Counted from the stretch's first letter, positions 8,040 through 16,629 are shown. The stretch: DNA of 51,874 nucleotides from Nonomuraea deserti (GCF_004348685.1 NZ_SMKO01000049.1:1-51874), one strand, 5' to 3'. A program made the numbers and translations. Notes: a model not told the origin generated them from the letters alone.

Positions 8040-10475
8040 TCAGGTGCAGTCGTATGCGGACGGCAGGCCGGCGTCGCCGTCCGGGCGGGTGGCCTGGAAG
8101 CCGAAGGACGTGGCGGCGGCGGGAGCGAGCGTGCCGTTGTGCGGGGCGTTGCGGGCGGTCACACGGCGGCCGTCGGTGCTCAGCTCGACATTCCAGTGCC
8201 CGGTGAGCGTGTGGCCGGACGGCAGGGTGAAGGTGACGCTCCAGCCGGCCACGGAATCGGCGCCGGTGTTGGTCACGGTGGCCTGGATGACGTACCCGGT
8301 GCCCCATTGGCTCTGCGTGGCCGGGGTGACCGAGCAGGCGCCGCTCCCTCCGCCGGTGGTGGCCACGGTCACGGTTCCCGAGCGCGGCGACCGGTTGCCC
8401 GCCGCGTCCTCGGCGTACACGGCGAAGGTGTGATCCGTGGCCGCCGCCAGGCCGGTGACCGTGGCCGAGGCGGTGGCGGACGTGGCCACGGCCGTCTCGC
8501 CGGAGCTCTCCACACGTACGACCTCGTAGCGGGTCACGCCCACGTCGTCGCTCGACGCCGCCCACGTCAGCCGCGCGGACGAGGAGGTGACCTGCGAGGC
8601 GACCGGCGTGCCGGGCGCGCTGGGCGGGCTGGTGTCGTCCTGCGCCGCCTCGTACGTCAGCCCGAAGCCGTAAGGGAACAGCGGCGACTTGCCGTCACCC
8701 GAGTTGATCGGCTGCTGGGAGAAGCCGCTCATCCAGGTCATGGGCAGCTTGCCCGTCGGCTGGACGGTGCCGAACAGCACGTCGGCGACACCCTGGCCCT
8801 CGGTACCCGGCAGCCAGGCGGCGACCAGGGCGTTCCATCCCGGCAGCTGGGCGGCGATGTCGAGCGGGCGTCCCGAGACCAGCACCACGACGACGGGAAC
8901 ACCGGAGGCGCGCAGGGTCGCGAGGGTGTCCAGGTCGGTGGCGTCGAGGCCGAGGCCGCCCGGGCGGTCGCCCTGGCCCTCGGCGTACGGCGTCTCGCCG
9001 ATGACGGCGACCGCCACGTCGTAGGAGCCGTCGATGCCGTTCCCGTCGCGGCTGTAGGTGACGGTCGTGCCCGAGCCCGCGCTGTTCCTGATGCCGTCCA
9101 GGACGGTGGTGCCGGGCGTGACGTCGCCGGAGGAGCCCTGCCAGGAGATCGTCCAGCCGCCGCTCTGGTTGCCGACGTCGTCGGCGCTCCTGCCGGCCAC
9201 GAAGATCCTGCCACCCCGGTCGAGGGGCAGGACGTTCCCGCTGTTCTTCAGCACGACCTGCGATTTGGCCACCGCCTCGCGGGCCAGCGCCCGGTGCTCC
9301 GCGCTGCCGACGGTGGCGGTGTACGACCGGTCCGTCAGCGGGCTCTCGAACAGGCCCAGCTCGACCTTCTTGGTGAGGATGCGCCGTACCGCGTCGTCGA
9401 TCCTGGCCTGCGGCACCCGGCCCGCCTGCGTCTCGGCGCGCAGCAGGTCGATGAACCGCCGCCACTCGGTGGGCGCCATCACCATGTCGACGCCGGCGTT
9501 CACGGCCGAGCGCACGTCGAGGGCGGACATGCCGGCGGCGCCGTCGATCTGGTCCACGCCGTTCCAGTCGGAGACCACGAACCCGGTGAAGCCCAGCTCC
9601 TCCTTGAGCACCGTGCTGAGCAGGTACTGGTGGCCGTGCAGCTTGGCGCCGTTCCAGCTGCTGAAGGAGACCATCACCGAGCCGACGCCGCGCTCGATCG
9701 CGGCCTCGAACGGCGGCAGGTGGATCGCCCGCAGCTCGGCCTCGGAGAGCCGGGTGTCGCCCTGGTCGACGCCGCCCTCTGTGCCGCCGTCACCGAGGTA
9801 GTGCTTGGCGGTGGCCAGCACGGAGGCGGGGCCGTCCAGCGTCGTGCCCTGGAAGCCGGTAACGATGGTCGCCATGGACGCGGGCAGCTCCGGCGTCTCG
9901 CCGAACGACTCGTACGTGCGGCCCCACCGGTCGTCGCGGGCCACGCACAGGCAGGGGGCGAAGTTCCAGTCCACGCCGGTGCCGGACACCTCCTCGGCCA
10001 CGGCCCGGCCGATCCGCTCGGCCAGCTCGGGGTCACGGGTGGCGCCGAGGCCGATGTTGTGCGGGAAGATCGTGGCGCCGACGACGTTGTTGTGGCCGTG
10101 CACGGCGTCCACGCCGTACAGGATGGGAATGCCCAGCGGCGTGGCCAGGGCGGCGTTCTGGAAGCCGTCGTACATGTCCGCCCACGAGGTGGCCGTGTTG
10201 GGCGACGGCGCGGACCCGCCGCCCGACAACACCGAGCCGAGCCGGTACGCCGTGACGTCGGAGGCGCTGACCGAGCCGCGCTCGGCCTGGGTCATCTGCC
10301 CGAGCTTCTCGTCCAGCGACATCCGCGACATCAGGTCATCGACCCGGTCGGCCGTGGACAGGGCGGGGTCGCGGTAGGCGGCTGCCGTGGCGGGCGCCGG
10401 GGGGACGACCAGGGCCGCGGCGACGAGCAGCGGCACGGCCGCCCTGATCGCCCACTGTTTGCGCGAGTTTCTCAT
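8040..10475 (-). CDS. Secreted GH3 beta-glucosidase with fn3 and CBM2 modules
   Basis: 811 residues. A signal peptide at 1-32 ends in PATAAA. The GH3 N-terminal barrel (about 35-390) has the KHYLGDGG motif and the nucleophile region GFVVSDWNGVD with Asp303. The GH3 C-terminal alpha/beta sandwich runs to about 600. One fibronectin type III module follows (about 606-705), then a family 2 carbohydrate-binding module (about 712-811) with the paired terminal cysteines (ACSV...YDC) and conserved Trp. It hydrolyses beta-glucosides or cello-oligosaccharides outside the cell, and the CBM2 anchors it to cellulose or xylan. A perfect CebR-type box lies 30 nt upstream of ATG 10475, so cellobiose-responsive repression is likely. 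The frame stays open upstream of the start, but that stretch crosses the operator. Confidence 0.93.
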   Translation of the reverse strand: MRNSRKQWAIRAAVPLLVAAALVVPPAPATAAAYRDPALSTADRVDDLMSRMSLDEKLGQMTQAERGSVSASDVTAYRLGSVLSGGGSAPSPNTATSWADMYDGFQNAALATPLGIPILYGVDAVHGHNNVVGATIFPHNIGLGATRDPELAERIGRAVAEEVSGTGVDWNFAPCLCVARDDRWGRTYESFGETPELPASMATIVTGFQGTTLDGPASVLATAKHYLGDGGTEGGVDQGDTRLSEAELRAIHLPPFEAAIERGVGSVMVSFSSWNGAKLHGHQYLLSTVLKEELGFTGFVVSDWNGVDQIDGAAGMSALDVRSAVNAGVDMVMAPTEWRRFIDLLRAETQAGRVPQARIDDAVRRILTKKVELGLFESPLTDRSYTATVGSAEHRALAREAVAKSQVVLKNSGNVLPLDRGGRIFVAGRSADDVGNQSGGWTISWQGSSGDVTPGTTVLDGIRNSAGSGTTVTYSRDGNGIDGSYDVAVAVIGETPYAEGQGDRPGGLGLDATDLDTLATLRASGVPVVVVLVSGRPLDIAAQLPGWNALVAAWLPGTEGQGVADVLFGTVQPTGKLPMTWMSGFSQQPINSGDGKSPLFPYGFGLTYEAAQDDTSPPSAPGTPVASQVTSSSARLTWAASSDDVGVTRYEVVRVESSGETAVATSATASATVTGLAAATDHTFAVYAEDAAGNRSPRSGTVTVATTGGGSGACSVTPATQSQWGTGYVIQATVTNTGADSVAGWSVTFTLPSGHTLTGHWNVELSTDGRRVTARNAPHNGTLAPAAATSFGFQATRPDGDAGLPSAYDCT

Positions 10476-10504
10476 GGCACGCTGCTCCGGCTCGGCTCGA
10501 CGTT

Positions 10505-10518
10505 TGGGAGCGCTCCCA
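10505..10518. promoter_or_regulatory. CebR-type operator TGGGAGCGCTCCCA
   Basis: This perfect 14-bp palindrome extends to a 22-bp perfect palindrome at 10501-10522. It matches the published CebR box of Streptomyces cellulose-utilisation genes. It sits 30-43 nt upstream of the GH3 start codon. No LacI-family regulator is in the window, so the repressor must be encoded elsewhere. Confidence 0.88.
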
Positions 10519-10786
10519 AACGAGTACTCTAGGCCGCCTCGCCGCCGCGCATCCGGCGCGCCGGGCCCATCCCGCCCTCCTGCACACCGGCACCTGGGCA
10601 AACAGGACGGAACTGGGTGAAAGTTTCAACGGGTCACCGCGTCCGGCCTTCCGGCGCGAGGGACGCGCCCTGCTAAGGACGGCGCATCCCCGCGCCGGGC
10701 CCAGGACGGCCGTGGCCCGCGTTCGCCTCGACGCAGGGCTACGATCGACGGCTACAGGCGACCCTGCGGGAAGGAAGCGCGGGCGG
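10519..10786. other. Intergenic region upstream of the GH3 gene and of the 10787 gene
   Basis: This is the divergent space between the CebR box and the membrane-protein gene. Besides the operator I see no open frame with coding character and no clear promoter hexamers. A Shine-Dalgarno-like AAGGAAG at 10771-10777 serves the gene at 10787. Confidence 0.5.
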
Positions 10787-11893
10787 ATGAGACGCGGCGA
10801 CATCCTCTACCGATGGAACGTCCTGCCGTGGTGGCCGCTCGCGCTGTGCTGGGCGGCGCTGATCGCGCTGGCCGTCGTCATGCCCATCGTCCAGCCCGCC
10901 CGCGGTGACGTGCCGTTCGTCGTTGACGCGCTGGGCTACGCACTCGTCTGGGGAATCCCGGCGTGGGTGGCGCTGCTGGCGATGTGGTCCGTACGCCACT
11001 TCGGGCGCATCGTCGTCACCAGGACCGAGCTGCGCGTGGGACGGCACCACGTGCCGGTCGACCGGCTGAGCCGCGACCACCTGTACCTTCTGGCCCACGA
11101 CCTGCCCGAGTTGCGCGCGCGGCTGGAGCCGCTGCCCGACCTGCCATGGCCGCGGCTGCGCCTGCTCGCCAGACAGGCGCGATGGTCGGGCAGGCCCCTG
11201 GGCGGGGCCTTCGCCGCGCCGTTCGGCGTCAGGACCCATCCCCTGGTGCTGGCCGGCGGGCCGGCCGTCGAGGTGGCCACGCGCGACCTGGCCGGGCTGG
11301 TGGAGGCGCTGCTCGGCGTGGTGCCGGCGACCCCGGCGGCCGACGCGGCGCAGCCCCGGAGGACGGGCGTCCTGCTGCCTGTCGCGCTGGTGGTCGTGCT
11401 GCCGGTCCTCATCGTCGGCGGGCTGGTGTGGTACGTCGGCGCCGCCGCCGGGCGCACGGCGTTCACGCTGCCGGACCGCGCCGGCGACCTGGTGCGCCGC
11501 GACGACGCCGGCCTGATCAACGACGTGGGCCCCGCCTTCACCGGGGTGGCCCGCGTCCACCTCGACACGTACGCCGCGGCAACCTACGTGCGCGACCGCG
11601 GGAAGCGCCCCGCGTACTTCGTGCTCGGCGGAGAGGGCACCGTGCAGAGCCCGCCCCGCCTCCTCCGGCAGGCGCTCGGGGCGGACGCCCAGCGGCTCGA
11701 CCCCGGCACGCGGGCGGGCAGCCTGTGGTGCGCCACCCGCGAGCTCGCCGGAACGTGGCGGCGGGTGTGCGGCTGGGCCGACGCCGGCACCGCCGGGTTC
11801 GTGGTCGGCCTGGGCTCTCCCCGCGAGGGCTACGCGGAGCTCGCGGCCCGCACCCGGGCGGTGCGCGCCGCCGGCACCCGTACCGCGGGATGA
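10787..11893 (+). CDS. Membrane protein of unknown function
   Basis: 368 residues from ATG 10787, which has AAGGAAG 9 nt upstream. Two N-terminal helices (around WWPLALCWAALIALAVVMPI and WGIPAWVALLAMW) are followed by a cytoplasmic segment resembling a PH-like or photosystem-type beta domain (RIVVTRTELRVGRHHVPVDR). A third helix near residue 210 (ALVVVLPVLIVGGLVWYVGA) leads to a roughly 130-residue outer domain containing two Cys (LWCATRE and RRVCGW). I do not recognise the family. The stop overlaps the start of the next gene in ATGA, so the two are translationally coupled and probably work together. Confidence 0.7.
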   Translation: MRRGDILYRWNVLPWWPLALCWAALIALAVVMPIVQPARGDVPFVVDALGYALVWGIPAWVALLAMWSVRHFGRIVVTRTELRVGRHHVPVDRLSRDHLYLLAHDLPELRARLEPLPDLPWPRLRLLARQARWSGRPLGGAFAAPFGVRTHPLVLAGGPAVEVATRDLAGLVEALLGVVPATPAADAAQPRRTGVLLPVALVVVLPVLIVGGLVWYVGAAAGRTAFTLPDRAGDLVRRDDAGLINDVGPAFTGVARVHLDTYAAATYVRDRGKRPAYFVLGGEGTVQSPPRLLRQALGADAQRLDPGTRAGSLWCATRELAGTWRRVCGWADAGTAGFVVGLGSPREGYAELAARTRAVRAAGTRTAG

Positions 11894-12585
11894 GGACGAG
11901 CCGGGAGACGCGACAGGCGCAGGCGAGCGGAAGGGGGATCGTGGTGGGGTGGCAGGAGGTCCGGCGGTTCTCCGCGGGGCCGGGGGCGACGAACGTGCCC
12001 GTCAAGATCCGCGCCGACCTGGAACTGCGGGCGCGGCGCGAGCGCCGTACCGTGCTCTGGGGATCCTCCGGGAGGCGGGGCCGGTCCGGGTGGGAGGCGT
12101 GCGCGTTCGCCGGCCGGTCCGGCGACGGGCCGCTCCGGCTGTTCCTGGACTTCGAGCTCCGGACGCCACTGTGCGGCGCCGAGCAGGAGGACGGCGGCTA
12201 CGCGGCGCTCGACGCGCACGGCGCTCGGATCGGCACGATCCGCTCCGTCCCCGGCAGGCTGGGGCACGCGTGGCGGATCGAGCAGCCCGGGTTCGCGGCG
12301 ATCGAGGGCCGCAACCGATGGTCTCCGAGCGGCGGCCGGCTCGGCAGGAGCGCGCGCGAGTTGCTGCCCGGCACCCTCGTCGAGGCCGTGCTGAGCACCG
12401 CCGCCGGCCCGGGGGCGAGCGCCGCGGGGCCGGAGTCGCCGTTCCCTCCGCGCACGCTCGTGTGGCTGGCGGGCGATCAGGAGGTCATGCGATCCCAGGG
12501 CCACCGCCTGGCCACGATCAGCGCCGACCGGCTCGACCGGCGGCTCGCCTTTCTCGCGGTGCTGCTGGAGGCCCGCTACCGCTGA
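11890..12585 (+). CDS. Hypothetical protein coupled to the upstream membrane protein
   Basis: 231 residues from the ATG that overlaps the previous stop; a GTG at 11941-11943 region is an alternative start. There is no signal peptide or helix. The middle contains a beta-rich pattern (YAALDAHGARIGTIRSVPGR, AWRIEQPGF) like the repeated 'scramblase/LURP-one-like' beta folds, but I cannot assign it. The C-terminus RLDRRLAFLAVLLEARYR looks helical and amphipathic. Coupled translation with the membrane protein suggests a shared function. Confidence 0.6.
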   Translation: MRTSRETRQAQASGRGIVVGWQEVRRFSAGPGATNVPVKIRADLELRARRERRTVLWGSSGRRGRSGWEACAFAGRSGDGPLRLFLDFELRTPLCGAEQEDGGYAALDAHGARIGTIRSVPGRLGHAWRIEQPGFAAIEGRNRWSPSGGRLGRSARELLPGTLVEAVLSTAAGPGASAAGPESPFPPRTLVWLAGDQEVMRSQGHRLATISADRLDRRLAFLAVLLEARYR

Positions 12586-12692
12586 CCTCTGCACGGGAGC
12601 GCTGCTTCGAAGCCCGGTCGATCAACCCCTTTCCTGACAAGATCGCGCCATGTATGTTCGGACCGAAAGAAAGTTTCAAGCATGGAGGAACA

Positions 12693-13106
12693 TTGGGCAA
12701 GAAGCTTCACATGCTGGCGTTACCGATCGCTGCCGCCGCTCTGGCCGCCCTGGCGACCCCCGCCCAGGCGGCCGACGGGTACGACCGGTGCCGTGACGGC
12801 TATTACTGCATGTTCTCCGGCCTCGACGGCACGGGCGACCTCATCGAGATCAACGCCGACACCCCCGACCTCGCCGCCCTGGGCATGGCCGACCGCGCCA
12901 AGTCCGACTGGAACCGTACCGACTCGTGGATCCACCTGTTCTCCGAGGCCGGCTACGGCGGCTGCTCCGCGGTGACCAGCCCGCGCGACATGGGGAACTT
13001 CTACCCCTCATTCCGCGACTTCTTCGACTCCGTCCGCTTCGACGGCCCGAACGGCCCGTCCTGCCAGACCACGCTCAAGGGCACCGTCACCGACTCGCAC
13101 GGCTGA
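12693..13106 (+). CDS. Secreted I36-family peptidase-inhibitor-like protein (crystallin fold)
   Basis: 137 residues if TTG 12693 is the start, with GGAGGA just upstream (12684-12689). This gives a normal signal peptide with two Lys, a hydrophobic core and cleavage after TPAQA. ATG 12711 is a weaker alternative because it removes the positive N-region. The mature part (YDRCRDGYYCMFSGLDGTG ... WIHLFSEAGYGGC) has the beta/gamma-crystallin-like repeats and four Cys of the I36 family, whose type member SMPI inhibits metalloproteases. Inhibitory activity is not certain, because many family members are of unknown role. The gene ends immediately before the TetR stop codon, with no gap. Confidence 0.75.
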   Translation: MGKKLHMLALPIAAAALAALATPAQAADGYDRCRDGYYCMFSGLDGTGDLIEINADTPDLAALGMADRAKSDWNRTDSWIHLFSEAGYGGCSAVTSPRDMGNFYPSFRDFFDSVRFDGPNGPSCQTTLKGTVTDSHG

Positions 13107-13697
13107 TCAACGCCTGAGGGCCTCCAGGAAACGGTCGGCCTCCGCGGCGAGCCGCGGCAGGTCGGCCGCCGGGTCCTGGGAGCGGGCCAGCAACATCCCG
13201 CCCTCGCACAGGGCCCCGAAGACGAGCCGGGCGCGGACGGGCAGGTCGCCGTCCGCGGCCTGGCCCCCCGCGACCGCCACGCGCAGGCCGTCGTGCAGGA
13301 CCCGCAGCAGGTGATCGTGCTCGATCGCCCGGACGGTCTCCCAGCTCAGCACCGACGGCGCGTCCAGCAGCACGATCTGCCGGAACCCCGGGTCGAGGCA
13401 GTGCTCAAGAAAGGTGCGGCAACCGCGCCGCAGCGCCGCCATCGGCTCCTGTTCCGCACCCGCCGCGCGTTCCAGCGCGGCGGAGACCTCCTCCAGCTCG
13501 CGCACGAACGCGGCGCGGAACAGCGCGACCTTGCCGCCGAAGTGGTGGTAGGCGGCCCCTTTGGTGACGCCCGCGGCGGCGGCCACGGCGTCGATCGACG
13601 TGGGCGCGTATCCCCTGGCGCCGAACAACCGGCGAGCGGCCCGCACCAGCCGCCCTGTCGTCTCGTCCGAACGCTCTGCCTGCGTGCGGCCGGCCAT
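13107..13697 (-). CDS. TetR-family transcriptional regulator
   Basis: 196 residues. The N-terminal helix-turn-helix reads RLVRAARRLFGARGYAPTSI followed by VAAAAGVTKGAAYHHFGGK, the standard TetR_N pattern. The helical C-terminal ligand domain has no recognisable ligand signature. ATG 13697 is preferred because AAGGGGAGA sits 5 nt upstream; an in-frame ATG at 13718 would place the start inside the operator palindrome. The gene is divergent from the two NAD(P)-binding proteins and is very probably their repressor and its own. Confidence 0.92.
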   Translation of the reverse strand: MAGRTQAERSDETTGRLVRAARRLFGARGYAPTSIDAVAAAAGVTKGAAYHHFGGKVALFRAAFVRELEEVSAALERAAGAEQEPMAALRRGCRTFLEHCLDPGFRQIVLLDAPSVLSWETVRAIEHDHLLRVLHDGLRVAVAGGQAADGDLPVRARLVFGALCEGGMLLARSQDPAADLPRLAAEADRFLEALRR

Positions 13698-13707
13698 CGC
13701 TCTCCCC

Positions 13708-13736
13708 TTGACTTGCATACTCGCGGTACGTAACTT
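13708..13736 (+). promoter_or_regulatory. Predicted promoter for the 13781 operon
   Basis: TTGACT (13708-13713) and TAACTT (13731-13736) are separated by 17 nt, a good vegetative-type promoter reading toward 13781. The -10 lies inside the left arm of the TetR palindrome, which explains repression by steric block. Confidence 0.5.
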
Positions 13737-13762
13737 CGAGGCTAGTTACGTACTCTCAGTAT
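13717..13762. promoter_or_regulatory. Extended TetR operator palindrome
   Basis: The inner arms GTACGTAACT (13726-13735) and AGTTACGTAC (13744-13753) are perfect 10-bp inverted repeats around an 8-bp spacer. A further pair, ATACT (13717-13721) and AGTAT (13758-13762), is exactly symmetric about the same centre (13739.5). The site lies between the divergent TetR and 13781 genes and covers the predicted -10. The 46-bp length could hold two TetR dimers. Confidence 0.8.
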
Positions 13763-13780
13763 GAAACATGGAGGCGAGCC

Positions 13781-14812
13781 GTGTCCGCACCGCAGCACAT
13801 CGCCGTCTACGGCGCCACCGGCCACACCGGGCGCCTGGTGGCGGCCGAGCTCCATGCCCGCGGCCGGGAGGTCATCCTGGCCGGGCGCGACGAGGGCGGG
13901 CTGAAGGCCCTGTCCGGCGAGCTCGGCGGCGCGCCCGTGCACCGGGCCGCGCTCGACGACCCCGCCGCGTTACGGCGGCTCGCCGAGCGTGCCGCCGTGC
14001 TGGTCCACTGCGCGGGCCCTTTCACGCACACCGGCGGACCCGTCGCCACCGCCGCGGCCGAGGGCGGCTGCCACTACGTGGACCACGCCCTGGAGCAGCA
14101 CCACACGAAGTGGATGTTCGACGCCATGTCCGAGCCGGCCCGGCGGGCGGGCATCACCATGGTCACGGCGATGAGCTTCTACGGCGGCCTGGGCGACCTG
14201 CTCGCCGGCGCCGTGGCGGCGGGCATGACGGGCATCGACCGGGTGATCACCGCGTACGCGGTAAGCGGCTGGCGGCTGACCACGGGCGCCAAGAGCACGG
14301 CTGAACTGCTGTTCGCCGACACCCGGCGCATCACCTACACCGACGGCGCCCAGCACGTCGGCTACGTCGAGCCGCGCAACGCCGTCTTCCCGTTCCCTCC
14401 GCCGCTCGGCCCGCGCACGATGATCGCGCCCGTCCCGTTCTCCGAGGTGCTGACCGTGCCCAGGCACGTGCCGGCACGGCAGGTCGAGGCGCAGCTCACG
14501 GCGCACACGTTCCAGGAGGAGCAGGTGTTCAGCAGCGAGCACGTCGACGCCGCCACCAGGGCGGGCTCCGACTTCACCGTGGCCACGCAGGTGATCACCG
14601 AGGGCGGGGGCCGCGCGGGGCAGGCGAGCGGCCGCGACCTGTGGCGGATGAGCGCGCTGACCTCCGTGGAGGCCGCCGTGCGCCTGGCCGACGGCGCCGG
14701 CCCCGCGGCCCCCGGCGTGTACGGCCCGGCCGAGGCGTTCCCCGCCGAACCGTTCCTGCGCGACCTGGAACGGCTCGGACTGTTCACCCTGACGCTGCCG
14801 GAGGAGCGATGA
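13781..14812 (+). CDS. Saccharopine dehydrogenase-like NAD(P)-binding protein (trans-acting enoyl reductase family)
   Basis: 343 residues from GTG 13781 with GGAGG 6 nt upstream. The N-terminal Rossmann motif IAVYGATGHTGRLVA binds NAD(P)(H). The segment VLVHCAGPFTHTGGPVATAA and the following pattern are typical of the saccharopine-dehydrogenase NADP-binding/trans-acting enoyl reductase group. Members act on diverse carbonyl or enoyl substrates, and many in actinobacteria are uncharacterised TetR-controlled enzymes. It is coupled to the next gene by ATGA and faces a TetR gene across a shared operator. This suggests an inducible detoxification or reductive module; the inducer and substrate are unknown. 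Confidence 0.82.
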   Translation: MSAPQHIAVYGATGHTGRLVAAELHARGREVILAGRDEGGLKALSGELGGAPVHRAALDDPAALRRLAERAAVLVHCAGPFTHTGGPVATAAAEGGCHYVDHALEQHHTKWMFDAMSEPARRAGITMVTAMSFYGGLGDLLAGAVAAGMTGIDRVITAYAVSGWRLTTGAKSTAELLFADTRRITYTDGAQHVGYVEPRNAVFPFPPPLGPRTMIAPVPFSEVLTVPRHVPARQVEAQLTAHTFQEEQVFSSEHVDAATRAGSDFTVATQVITEGGGRAGQASGRDLWRMSALTSVEAAVRLADGAGPAAPGVYGPAEAFPAEPFLRDLERLGLFTLTLPEER

Positions 14813-15645
14813 TCCTCGTGACGGGCGCGGCCGGCGGGCCGCAGGGAGCCACCGGCCGGCACGTCGCCGAGCTGCTGCTGGAGCGCGGCGCGCAGGTGCG
14901 GGCGTTCGTGCGCTCCGACGACCACCGGGCCGGGGAGCTGCGCGAGCGCGGCGCGGAGGTGGTGGTCGGCGACCTGCGGGAGATCACCTCGGTACGGCCG
15001 GCCATGCGCGGCGTCCGCCGGGCGTTCCTCACCTACCCGGTGACGGCGGGCCTGCTGGACGCCACGGCCGTGCTGGCGGCGGCGGCCAGGGAGGAAGGGC
15101 TGGAACGGGTCGTCGAGGTGTCGCAGCTGGACGCCTCGCCCGAGGCGCTGACGCCCCGCATGCGCCGGCACTGGGTGGCCGAGCAGGTCCTCGACCGGGC
15201 CGACGTGGGCGCGGTGCACCTGCGGGCCGCGGTGTTCTTCGAGAACCTGGCCGTGGCCGCCGAGGGTGACCGGCTGGCGCTCCCGCTGGGGCCGCGCGAC
15301 ACGCGGATCCCCCTCGTCGCCGGCGCCGACGTGGCCAGGGTGGCGGCCGGGCTGCTGCTCGACCCGGCGCCCGCCGATCCGGTGTGCCTGGTGACCGGGC
15401 AGATGGCGACGATCGGCGAGGTGGCCGACGCCTTCGGGGTGGAGTACGCCGACGTGCCGCCCGAGGAGTGGGAGGCCTGGGCCATGAAGGTCTACGGCGA
15501 CCCGTACACGGTCGAGCACCTGACGCACCTGTGGGCGATCTTCCGCCTCATCGGGTCCGGCGACCATCCGCTCTACCGGGTCACCGAGAGCATCGAGCGG
15601 CACGGCGGCCGGCCGCCCATGACGCTGCGCGAGTTCCTGCGCTGA
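14809..15645 (+). CDS. NmrA/NAD(P)H-binding SDR-like protein
   Basis: 278 residues starting at the ATG that overlaps the previous stop. The N-terminal MILVTGAAGG and GATGRHVAELLLERGAQVRA form an atypical-SDR (NmrA-like) Rossmann motif. VVVGDLREITSVRPAMRGV is typical of NAD(P)H-binding family members that act as redox sensors or quinone or flavonoid reductases. There is no classic YxxxK pair. It forms one operon with the saccharopine-like gene under the TetR operator. The C-terminal part contains WEAWAMKVYGDPYTVEHLTH, usual for this group. Confidence 0.85.
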   Translation: MILVTGAAGGPQGATGRHVAELLLERGAQVRAFVRSDDHRAGELRERGAEVVVGDLREITSVRPAMRGVRRAFLTYPVTAGLLDATAVLAAAAREEGLERVVEVSQLDASPEALTPRMRRHWVAEQVLDRADVGAVHLRAAVFFENLAVAAEGDRLALPLGPRDTRIPLVAGADVARVAAGLLLDPAPADPVCLVTGQMATIGEVADAFGVEYADVPPEEWEAWAMKVYGDPYTVEHLTHLWAIFRLIGSGDHPLYRVTESIERHGGRPPMTLREFLR

Positions 15646-15646
15646 T

Positions 15647-15686
15647 CGCCGCGGGCGCCGCCGTCATGAGGGCGGCGCCCGCGGCG
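15647..15686. terminator. Strong bidirectional terminator hairpin
   Basis: A perfect 16-bp stem (15647-15662 pairing with 15671-15686) of pure G/C with an 8-nt loop lies between the stops of convergent genes at 15645 and 15690. No U-tract is present. Confidence 0.8.
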
Positions 15687-15689
15687 CCG

Positions 15690-16193
15690 TCAGACGCCGA
15701 ACGGAGGCGCGTAGCGGACCGTGCCGGACGGCAGCGGCGCGCCGTCCAGCGACAGGGCCATCAACGCCTCGTCAGGCACGTCGAAGGCGACGCCGATGCC
15801 GTGGCGGGAGGCGATGGTGAAGCCGAAACGGGGGTAGTACCCGGGGTGCCCGAGCACGATCACGGCGCTACCGCCGCGTTCCCGCGCCTCCCGCAGCGCG
15901 TCCTCGACGACCAGCGTGCCGAGCCCCTGCCGCTGCACCTCGGGCAGGACCGCGACCGGGCCCAGGGCGAGCGCGGATGTCTCGCCGACGTGGCAGCGGG
16001 TGAGCAGGGCGTGGGCGACGACGCGGCCGCCGGAGACCGCCACCCGGGACAGGGCGGGGATCCAGGCCGGGTCGCGGCGGAGCGCCTCGACGAGGTCGGC
16101 CTCCTCCGGCCTGTCGAAGGCGGCCGCGGTCACGGCCCTGATGCCTGCCTCGTCACCGGCCGTCTCGGCGCGCAGGGTGAGATCGTCGGTCAT
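15690..16193 (-). CDS. GNAT N-acetyltransferase (YhbS-like)
   Basis: 167 residues from ATG 16193. The acetyl-CoA site is seen in ALGPVAVLPEVQRQGLGTLV (motif A, Q/RxxGxG/A as QRQGLG), followed by VIVLGHPGYYPRFGFTIAS. That segment is characteristic of the YhbS/COG3153 subfamily. The substrate is unknown. The Shine-Dalgarno signal is weak; the frame stays open for 48 codons upstream, but that part reads unlike a protein. Monocistronic. Confidence 0.88.
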   Translation of the reverse strand: MTDDLTLRAETAGDEAGIRAVTAAAFDRPEEADLVEALRRDPAWIPALSRVAVSGGRVVAHALLTRCHVGETSALALGPVAVLPEVQRQGLGTLVVEDALREARERGGSAVIVLGHPGYYPRFGFTIASRHGIGVAFDVPDEALMALSLDGAPLPSGTVRYAPPFGV

Positions 16194-16582
16194 GCGGATG
16201 CTCCAGTCGTGTGCGGCGGGCAGGGTGAGGTGGACGTCGTCGCATCCGCGAACAGGGATGGATCGAACAACGGAGAAGCCCTTCTCAGAGGGAGGACCCC
16301 CCGTGCCGGCGCACAGGGCGGGGGCTCGCGTGACCACACGCGACGACCCGGCTCAGCTGCGGTGACCGGCTCCCGGGGAGCCCGGACGGGCGGAGGAACG
16401 GACGCTGCTCACGGCAGCCACCCAGCGGGCGGTCATACGCTCCTCGCTCCTTCCTGCTCCTCCGGCGGCGCCTCTGGCGCTCGCCACACCACCATGCCTT
16501 CGTATCGACCGAAAGCACCGATTCAGGGGACGACCCTACCCGATGGCCCCGGAGCCCGCCAACCGGCTCCGCGGACACGCGA
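16194..16582. other. 389-bp intergenic stretch, no gene seen
   Basis: This lies between the GNAT start and the terminator of the peptide ABC operon. Open frames here have no coding pattern or homology that I recognise. A weak GC hairpin (GGCTCC and GGAGCC, 16368-16382) is present. The GNAT promoter should be here, but I cannot point to convincing hexamers. Confidence 0.5.
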
Positions 16583-16614
16583 AACCCCCGGCCGGGCGGG
16601 CCCGGCCGGGGGTT
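16583..16614 (-). terminator. Terminator of the oligopeptide ABC operon
   Basis: A perfect 14-bp stem (16583-16596 with 16601-16614) with a 4-nt loop lies 16 nt beyond the stop of the substrate-binding-protein gene on the minus strand. It carries an AA/TT base of the stem but no long U-run. Confidence 0.85.
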
Positions 16615-16629
16615 CGTCGTACGCGAGGA

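Noticed and set aside
7962..10532. An 850-codon plus-strand open frame opposite GH3
   Set aside because: Compositional shadow; the minus strand carries GH3, fn3 and CBM2 modules with a CebR box at the right place.
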